This document shows, in pieces, positions 5,883-11,382 of a stretch of DNA of 11,382 nt; position 1 is the first letter of the stretch; the number at the start of each line of letters is the position of its first letter. The notes under the pieces are model-generated. The model was not told where the DNA came from and did no database searches. It worked only from the letters and a program-made list of their open reading frames with translations. Position numbers and translations under genes: made by a program. The stretch is from Desulfobacterales bacterium (GTDB lineage Bacteria; Desulfobacterota; Desulfobacteria; Desulfobacterales; Desulfobacteraceae), in assembly GCA_022361135.1 (NCBI GenBank), contig JAKSBM010000488.1, positions 1 to 11,382 of the forward strand, given 5' to 3'.

Positions 5883-6176
5883 ATGCCCCCAACCAAAGAA
5901 CATTATGCCAGCAGCCTGGAAAGAACCGGTAAAGCGTACAAGGATGTCCACGACTGGGTGGATGACCCGGAGCACAAAAATGAACGCCACGATTTCACCC
6001 GCATTGCCGATTTCACCCCCCTGGTCCGGGAAAAATTCGGAGAAGACGGATTGGCTGAATACATCAACCACATCCGGGAAGACATGGATAAAAAATTTGC
6101 AAAGCTCAAGCGGGAATATGAAGAGAAAATGGCCGACGCCTATGCCTATTTTGGAATAAGGGGGAAAAAATATTGA
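5883..6176 (+). CDS. small hypothetical protein, 97 residues, second gene of the chrB-like operon
   Basis: I do not recognise this family. The protein is charged and soluble, without signal peptide or membrane segments. Two short His-Asp pairs stand out (H23-D24 in DVHDWVD and H36-D37 in ERHDFTR). They are followed by a long, probably helical C-terminal half (about 42-88: LVREKFGEDGLAEYINHIRE and KKFAKLKREYEEKM) that could form a coiled coil. A strong AAAAAAGGAGACA ribosome binding site precedes the ATG, 15 bp after chrB. Its TGA stop shares one base with the ATG of the HD gene, so the two are translationally coupled and may act together. Confidence 0.85.
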   Translation: MPPTKEHYASSLERTGKAYKDVHDWVDDPEHKNERHDFTRIADFTPLVREKFGEDGLAEYINHIREDMDKKFAKLKREYEEKMADAYAYFGIRGKKY

Positions 6177-6727
6177 TGACAACCTACACCATTCCATTGG
6201 AAGACATTGCCCTGCTCAAGGACCAGGGCATGAATGAGGAAGACTTGAAGCACTCCGTCCAGGTGGCGGAAAAGGCCTTGGAAATTGCAGGGCGAATGGA
6301 TGCGGAGTTGGACTTGGAACTGGTGGCCCGGGGAGCCCTTTTCCACGACCTGGGCAAAACCGAAACCCATGGACTCCAACATGGATTAATCGGCGCAGAA
6401 AAAGGGGCCAAACTGGGCCTCCCCCAGGAAGTCAACGCCATCATGGAAAAACACATCCGGGGGGGCCTCACCCGGAAGGAAGCAGAAGAATTGGGCCTGC
6501 CGGTAAAAGATTATACCCTTTATCGCCTGGAAGAACGGGTTATCATCTATGCCGACCGCCTGGTGGACATCATCCACGACGGCATCGTCAACCTGGAGAA
6601 CGAACTCCAGGCGGAAACCGAATTCAAGCAAATCCTCAAGGACCATATCCGTTACGGGAAAAATGAAATCACCACCCGCAGGTATTATGGATACCATGAC
6701 GAAATCCAGGGATTAATACCCAAATAA
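6176..6727 (+). CDS. HD-domain metal-dependent phosphohydrolase
   Basis: The 183-residue product is a single HD-superfamily domain. The motif set is H26 in LKHSVQVAEKAL, H57-D58 in ALFHDLGKTE, H93 in IMEKHIRGG, and D127 in IIYADRLVDI, with extra His at 65 and 69. This is the H...HD...H...D order of small HD hydrolases of the HDIG/TIGR00295-like type. Such enzymes cleave phosphate esters of nucleotides or other small molecules; the substrate cannot be told here. The chosen ATG overlaps the TGA of the preceding gene by one base. A TTG at 6173 is an alternative and lies nearer the AAGGGGG ribosome binding site. In this operon it could supply a metabolic or signalling step between the ChrB sensor and the exporter, which is inference. 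Confidence 0.85.
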   Translation: MTTYTIPLEDIALLKDQGMNEEDLKHSVQVAEKALEIAGRMDAELDLELVARGALFHDLGKTETHGLQHGLIGAEKGAKLGLPQEVNAIMEKHIRGGLTRKEAEELGLPVKDYTLYRLEERVIIYADRLVDIIHDGIVNLENELQAETEFKQILKDHIRYGKNEITTRRYYGYHDEIQGLIPK

Positions 6728-6745
6728 TCCACAACCCAGGGAAAC

Positions 6746-7954
6746 ATGACCCCATTTAAAATCCTTTGCGGTGTGGGGCTGCTTGCCGTACTCAGCTCCA
6801 CCATTTCCAAAAATCCGGCCCTCCCCCTCCTGGTCACCCACCTGGAGGGGAATCAGATGGCCGTGGGATTTGTGGCTGGAATTTCCGCCTTCACCGGAAT
6901 CCTTTTCAGCTTTCCAGCCGGCTTTCTTTCCGACCGCATTGGCCGACGCCGCATGCTCCTCATCTCCGGCGGTGTTTTTGCCACGGCCCCCTTCCTCTAT
7001 CTTCTGGCTTCGGAAGTTTGGCACATCGGTGTAATCCGCTTTTACCACGGGCTGGCCACGGCCATCTTCGGCCCCGTGGCCATGGCCCATGTGGCCGATC
7101 TCCACCAGGAATCCCGGGGTGAAAAAATGGGCTGGTTTTCCACGGCCACCCTGTTGGGACGTTTTTCCGCCCCCGCCCTTGGGGGATTTGTTCTGGCCCT
7201 TTCGGCCAGTGGGCAGGACCTGAGCTTCACCGGGGTCTACCTGGTCTGCGGCCTGGCCGGTGTGGGCGCCTTGGCCGCCATGTTTCTCCTGCCCCGGCCC
7301 CGGGAAATCGCCCCCCGGCGCGGCCCGGGCAAAACAGATTGGAAAGAGGGCATCGGCCAATTGTTGGCCAGCCCGGCCATCATGGCCACCTGCGCCGTTG
7401 AAGCCGCCATCCTCTTTGCCTATGGAATATTTGAAACCTTCCTTCCCCTGCGGGGGATCAACCAAGGCCTCACCACCTGGGAGATCGGCATCTGCATCTC
7501 CTCCCAGATCATTACCATCGCCATCTCCAAACCCATGCTGGGCCGCTTCTCCGACCGCCACGGCAGACCGCCGCAAATCATCTGGGGAAGCGTATTTGCC
7601 GGGATAAGCATGGTGGCCCTGGCCTATTCCTTCTCCTTTGTTCCCCTGCTGGGCGCCTCCATCTTCCTGGGCCTCTCCGTTTCCGTGGTCACCTCGGCCA
7701 GCGCCGCCTACATCGCAGACCTCAGCTCCGGCGGCCAATACGGCTCCGCCATGGGCATGCTGGGCTCCATCATGGACATTGGACACACCACCGGCCCCAT
7801 GGTGGGCGGAATCCTGGCTGTTTCCCTTGGCCTGACCACCACCTTCCTCAGTGGTTGCCTGGTACTACTCCTTGCCGGTGTTTGTTTTCTTTATTTCCAC
7901 TGGAAACACAGAACGACAACTCCCCCCGCCATCAAATCCGACTCAGCACCTTGA
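6746..7954 (+). CDS. MFS transporter, probable drug/oxyanion exporter
   Basis: The 402-residue product has about 12 hydrophobic segments and two repeats of the major facilitator motif A: GFLSDRIGRRR at 59-69 after helix 2, and the second-half copy GRFSDRHGRP at 266-275. The linker at 183-198 (LPRPREIAPRRGPGKT) is basic and cytoplasmic. Length and motif spacing match 12-helix drug/H+ antiporters; the substrate is not evident. A CAGGGAAAC ribosome binding site lies just before the ATG, 18 bp after the HD gene, making this the last gene of the chrB-like operon. It could take the place of the chromate pump ChrA, which is missing. Its last 12 bases overlap the end of the convergent response regulator gene, with no terminator between them. 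Confidence 0.9.
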   Translation: MTPFKILCGVGLLAVLSSTISKNPALPLLVTHLEGNQMAVGFVAGISAFTGILFSFPAGFLSDRIGRRRMLLISGGVFATAPFLYLLASEVWHIGVIRFYHGLATAIFGPVAMAHVADLHQESRGEKMGWFSTATLLGRFSAPALGGFVLALSASGQDLSFTGVYLVCGLAGVGALAAMFLLPRPREIAPRRGPGKTDWKEGIGQLLASPAIMATCAVEAAILFAYGIFETFLPLRGINQGLTTWEIGICISSQIITIAISKPMLGRFSDRHGRPPQIIWGSVFAGISMVALAYSFSFVPLLGASIFLGLSVSVVTSASAAYIADLSSGGQYGSAMGMLGSIMDIGHTTGPMVGGILAVSLGLTTTFLSGCLVLLLAGVCFLYFHWKHRTTTPPAIKSDSAP

Positions 7955-9622
7955 AATCCCATGCTTTTTCATTTTCCGATAAAGCTGTTGCCGATTCATG
8001 TGTAAATCCTTTGCCGCCTGGGTGACGTTCCAACGGGCCCGCTCCAGCGCTGTCAATAAACCTTGGCGGGTTTCTGGATTTGGGGATGCATCATTGGCAG
8101 ATAAGATTTCAATGGGCAGATGATCCATCTGAATAACCTGGGTTGAACACAGAATGAACCCATGTTCTATGGCATGCTTTAATTCACGAATATTACCCGG
8201 CCATTCATACCCCATGAAAATCTTCATGGCATCCTCGGAAAGTCGATGAATATCCTTTCCAAATTCCCGATTAAACATCTCCACAAAATGATCCACAAGA
8301 AGGGGGATATCTTCTTTACGGTCCCTCAATCTTGGCAAAGGAAGCTCCAGAACTTTGAGACGATAATAAAGATCCTTTCGAAAAGAGCCACCGGATACGG
8401 CCTGGAGCAAATTTGCATTGGTGGCCGCAATAATCCTGACATCAACCTTAATCGTTGAGGAATCCCCCACCCGTTCAAACTCCTGTTCTTGCAACACACG
8501 TAATAAACGCAATTGCATGCCGGGGGACATCTCCCCTACTTCATCCAAGAAAATGGTACCCCCATTGGCCATTTCAAACCGACCAACACGATCCTGTACA
8601 GCACCGCTGAAGGCACCTTTAATGTGGCCAAACAATTCACTTTCCAATAGATTTTCAGAAAGGGCGCCACAATTCACCTTCACCATGGGCCGTTCCGGGT
8701 GTCCACTTTTAAAATGCAATGCATCGGCAATCAATTCCTTGCCTGTTCCACTGTCTCCGGTGATGAGCACTGTGGTTTTAAGATCAGCCAAGGTATCGAT
8801 CAGTGAATAGATTTTTTGAAGCGCTTCACTCTTCCCAACAATATTATGATAGGAACGTCGCCGCTTCATGTCACGCTCAAGGGAAACAAGCCGGGTCTGA
8901 TCCCTAACGGTCAACAAGCCTCCTTTTAAATTGGATTGCCCATCCAGTAAAGGGGTTGCTGTCACATTGACAACCTGTTCCTTCTGCCCTATGCCACAAA
9001 CCAATTCAGGATATTCAATACTTGTTTGGGAAGCAATGGAGGCTTCCAGGGCACTGAGACAATTGCAATTGCAGGACAATTCAAGGGTTCCAAAGGGTTG
9101 CCCTTGTCCGTCCTGCCTTGAAATACCGCAAATGCGCTCTGCCGACCGATTTAAATCGATGATGTTTAAGGTTTTATCCACAGAAATCAACCCATCCTTT
9201 ACACTGGAAAAAACAGCTTCAAGGTTGGATTTATATCGTACCTTTTCATCCATCAATTTCTTATGGGCGATGGCAGTTTTGGCCGCTTTCAACAAATTTT
9301 CCTGGAGTACGGGTTTGGGAAGGTAATCAAATGCGCCCAGGCGGACAGCTTCCGAGGCGCTCTCAATGGTGGGGACACCGGTGATGATAATCACTGGACA
9401 ATTGGAATACTTCTGATTAACCACCTTTAAAATATCGATGCCACTGTATCCCTTGAGCAGGATATCAACAAAAACCAAATCAAATTGTTTTTCCTTAATG
9501 ATATTGATGGCGGTGGGATAATCCATGGCGGTGGTAACATTGTACCCATCATCCTCCAGAAAGCGGCCCAATGTAAAACAGATGTTTTCTTCATCATCAA
9601 CAATCAGTATTTGTGTGGTCAT
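7943..9622 (-). CDS. sigma-54-dependent response regulator (REC-PAS-AAA+-Fis HTH)
   Basis: The 559-residue product has four domains. The receiver (1-120) has D9-D10-E11, phospho-acceptor D53, T81 and K103. The PAS domain (about 130-245) has a cysteine cluster, SCNCNC at 183-188, plus C165 and C209. The AAA+ sigma-54 activation domain (about 260-490) has Walker A GDSGTGKE at 289-296, GAFSGA at 336-341 instead of the usual GAFTGA, Walker B TIFLDE at 356-361, and the arginine-finger region FRKDLYYRL. The Fis-type helix-turn-helix is at about 520-556. A receiver with a PAS between it and the AAA+ domain is less common than the NtrC layout. The ATG overlaps the kinase TGA in ATGA, with a GCAGGAGA ribosome binding site inside the kinase gene, so the two are coupled partners. 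Target promoters were not found in this window. Confidence 0.93.
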   Translation of the reverse strand: MTTQILIVDDEENICFTLGRFLEDDGYNVTTAMDYPTAINIIKEKQFDLVFVDILLKGYSGIDILKVVNQKYSNCPVIIITGVPTIESASEAVRLGAFDYLPKPVLQENLLKAAKTAIAHKKLMDEKVRYKSNLEAVFSSVKDGLISVDKTLNIIDLNRSAERICGISRQDGQGQPFGTLELSCNCNCLSALEASIASQTSIEYPELVCGIGQKEQVVNVTATPLLDGQSNLKGGLLTVRDQTRLVSLERDMKRRRSYHNIVGKSEALQKIYSLIDTLADLKTTVLITGDSGTGKELIADALHFKSGHPERPMVKVNCGALSENLLESELFGHIKGAFSGAVQDRVGRFEMANGGTIFLDEVGEMSPGMQLRLLRVLQEQEFERVGDSSTIKVDVRIIAATNANLLQAVSGGSFRKDLYYRLKVLELPLPRLRDRKEDIPLLVDHFVEMFNREFGKDIHRLSEDAMKIFMGYEWPGNIRELKHAIEHGFILCSTQVIQMDHLPIEILSANDASPNPETRQGLLTALERARWNVTQAAKDLHMNRQQLYRKMKKHGISRC

Positions 9623-11382
9623 GATTTATCTCCTGCCGGCAAATCTATGATAACTTTTGTATACTCATTTTCCCGACTTAAAATTTGAATATCCCCACCA
9701 TGTTTGCCAACAATGCCGTGACTGATACTTAACCCAAGGCCGGTCCCCATTCCGCTGGGTTTTGTGGAAAAAAACGGGTCCGCCACCCGACCGATATTTT
9801 TTTTACTGATCCCAGTGCCGTTATCCTCAAAAACCGTTCTGACATAGGTTCGATTTTCCTTAACTATTTTCCGACCTGAAATTTGTAATAGTTTTCCCCC
9901 AACCTCTCTTCCGAGAGTCTGATTCAGTGCATATCGCGCATTATTAATAATATTAAGAAAGACCTGTTGTATTTTTTGTATGTGACCATGGATCACCGGA
10001 AGATCCGGTGAGATATCAAGCTCCAAAATGATTCCGTTTTTATCTAAATGCGCCCGGGTCAAGGCAAGGGTTTCGGACAGGATATCTTCCAAGGTCATTG
10101 GGGTTTCCGGTCCTGTCCTCTCCCTTGCAAAGGCCAGAAGGCTGCTGACAATCCCGGCGATTCGTTTCCCTTCGCTGATAATCCTCAGGGCCATCTCATT
10201 GGATTCGCCAACCTTCCGACCATCATTGGTAATAATCTGTGCCAGGTTGATAATACTGTTGATGGGGTTGTTGATTTCGTGTGCAACACCGGCGGCCAAT
10301 TCACCGATGGAAGCCAGATGCCCGGCACGCATGGCTTCTGCGGCAAGTGCGTTTCGTTGGGTGATATCACGAAAAACCGTCACCACGGCCTTGGGGGTTC
10401 CTTTGAAATCCAGGGAAGCAATGTTGGTAATTTCCCAAAAACAGCGGTCTTCCCCGTCCCTATTTTTTACATTAATTTCCCGCTCCAGCATTTTTTCCTG
10501 ATCAAAACATTCCAATGCAATGCATCCTTCACAGGGGGAGTCCAGGCCGGCAAAGACAACATAACATTTTTGGTTATCTATCCTATTCCCAAACTCAATC
10601 TTGGCAGCGGGATTCCCCCAAAGGATATTCAAAGAGCGGTCTAGCATGACCATGGGATCATTGATGGAATGAATAATGCCACTCAATTGTTCCTCACTCT
10701 GTCGCAGTGCATTCTCGGCAATGATTCGACTGGTTTCGTCGGAATAAACCGTCACCACTTCATTGGAAGGAAGTTTGTAAACAAAATAATCTCTCCACCC
10801 CTGGATTCTATCGTCTTTGTAACAAGCTGCGGGAAGATGTGCAGGAACACCCGTCTCCCAAACCTTCTGTATCAGGGTGAATAAACCAAATGTTTCAGCA
10901 CCTGGAAAAATCTTTAAAATACTTTTTCCCAGAATTTCTTCACGATGCAATCGATCAATGTTAAAAACGGATCGGTTTGAGTCCAGGACAATAAAATTTT
11001 TACCATGATCAACAGCCTTATAAACAATTACACCACTTTTGGTATATTCAAAAATCCCCCGGTATCGATTCTCATTTTCCTCGATTTTTTGCTTGGCCTG
11101 CTCGTGGCGCTGGACCTCCTTTCTTAACTCCCGAGTCTTCTGATCCACCACAGCCCTCAGGGAACGATTCCATCCGATTACGGCAACAACGACAAAAAAC
11201 ACCACTGTCAAGGATACGGATATCACCCAAATCATTGTTTTGGGCAGAGTGGAGGATTGTTCCAGATGAATCCATCGACTGTAAATATTTCGCCTCTCTC
11301 CGGGAGTAATGGAGGCCAATCCCTTATCCAGAATACCGGCCAATATCCCATGATCTTTAATGGGAGCAAATCTCAATTTATA
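9619..11382 (-). CDS. sensor histidine kinase with periplasmic binding domain and two PAS domains (partial, start outside window)
   Basis: The frame is open to the right edge, so the N-terminus is missing; 587 residues are visible. Order: the end of a periplasmic solute-binding (SBP_bac_3-like) domain, recognisable by LAGILDKGLASITPGERR followed by IYSRWI; a transmembrane helix (TMIWVISVSLTVVFFVVVAV); a coiled-coil linker; PAS 1 (YRGIFEYTKSG); PAS 2 with KCYVVFAGLDSPCEGC and further Cys; the HisKA H-box GVAHEINNPINS, whose phospho-acceptor His codon is at 10279-10281; then HATPase with N-box NIINNARYAL, EDNGTGIS and GMGTGLGLS. The apparent TTG start at 11376 lies inside the binding domain and is not a real start. 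It phosphorylates the overlapping response regulator gene product. The periplasmic domain suggests sensing of an amino-acid-like or small organic ligand; the ligand is unknown. Confidence 0.93.
   Translation of the reverse strand, partial: YKLRFAPIKDHGILAGILDKGLASITPGERRNIYSRWIHLEQSSTLPKTMIWVISVSLTVVFFVVVAVIGWNRSLRAVVDQKTRELRKEVQRHEQAKQKIEENENRYRGIFEYTKSGVIVYKAVDHGKNFIVLDSNRSVFNIDRLHREEILGKSILKIFPGAETFGLFTLIQKVWETGVPAHLPAACYKDDRIQGWRDYFVYKLPSNEVVTVYSDETSRIIAENALRQSEEQLSGIIHSINDPMVMLDRSLNILWGNPAAKIEFGNRIDNQKCYVVFAGLDSPCEGCIALECFDQEKMLEREINVKNRDGEDRCFWEITNIASLDFKGTPKAVVTVFRDITQRNALAAEAMRAGHLASIGELAAGVAHEINNPINSIINLAQIITNDGRKVGESNEMALRIISEGKRIAGIVSSLLAFARERTGPETPMTLEDILSETLALTRAHLDKNGIILELDISPDLPVIHGHIQKIQQVFLNIINNARYALNQTLGREVGGKLLQISGRKIVKENRTYVRTVFEDNGTGISKKNIGRVADPFFSTKPSGMGTGLGLSISHGIVGKHGGDIQILSRENEYTKVIIDLPAGDKS

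Noticed and set aside
6713..7786. Long minus-strand frame (357 codons) opposite the MFS gene
   Set aside because: It is rich in Gly, Gln and His and low in hydrophobics, has no domain, and mirrors the codon bias of the MFS gene. It is an antisense shadow of a clear transporter.
11374..11376. TTG as the start codon of the histidine kinase
   Set aside because: It falls inside the periplasmic binding domain and the frame stays open to the window edge, so the true start is outside.
1..11382. tRNA, rRNA, CRISPR arrays, insertion sequences or phage genes
   Set aside because: Reading both strands showed no cloverleaf with a recognisable T-loop, no regularly spaced repeats, no transposase or integrase motifs and no terminal inverted repeats with target duplications.

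Overview
The window looks like the chromosome of a free-living Gram-negative bacterium. A sulfate-reducing deltaproteobacterium (Desulfobacterota, Desulfobacteraceae-like) is the best guess. The grounds are a roughly balanced to slightly GC-rich composition, a periplasmic-binding-domain histidine kinase paired with a sigma-54 activator, cysteine-bearing PAS domains in both of those proteins, and the mix of accessory genes. This taxonomic call is inference from gene content and not a computed match. No rRNA, tRNA, CRISPR array, insertion sequence or prophage gene was seen.

Layout. (1) 1-1785, minus strand: a membrane-anchored M20 metallopeptidase (PM20D1-like) followed 27 bp downstream by the start of a YfcC-type carrier that runs off the left edge. 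A TTGACA-N17-TATACC promoter lies upstream of the peptidase. (2) 2118-2606, plus strand: a Rid-family (YjgF/UK114) protein with a signal peptide that lacks the catalytic arginine of true RidA. It has a good promoter whose spacer is filled by a strong inverted repeat, and it ends at a bidirectional terminator shared with a convergent 92-residue orphan gene (2713-2991, minus). (3) 2992-3375 holds no convincing gene but has hairpins, a perfect 14-bp palindrome and possible remnants of a small Cys-containing reading frame. (4) 3376-4680, plus: an MBL/beta-CASP nuclease-like protein related to RNase J but without its C-terminal domain, followed by a hairpin.

(5) 4914-7954, plus: a compact four-gene operon made of a full-length ChrB-like protein, a 97-residue orphan, an HD-domain phosphohydrolase and an MFS transporter. 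Junctions are 15 bp, a 1-base stop/start overlap, and 18 bp. Two related dyads (AACA-NN-TGTT cores, centres 23 bp apart) sit at the operon start. No ChrA is present, so this is the most interesting unit: a ChrB module that appears to use an MFS exporter and a hydrolase instead of the classical chromate pump. (6) 7943-11382, minus: a two-component pair translated with an ATGA overlap. It consists of a histidine kinase (periplasmic binding domain end, TM, two PAS domains, HisKA/HATPase; its start lies outside the window) and a REC-PAS-AAA+-Fis sigma-54 activator with a GAFSGA loop. The end of the activator gene overlaps the end of the MFS gene tail to tail by 12 bp.

The ChrB operon probably senses and exports an oxyanion or toxic compound. 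The Rid and M20/YfcC genes fit peptide or amino-acid-related metabolism at the cell envelope. The kinase senses a periplasmic ligand, and its target genes are not evident in the window.
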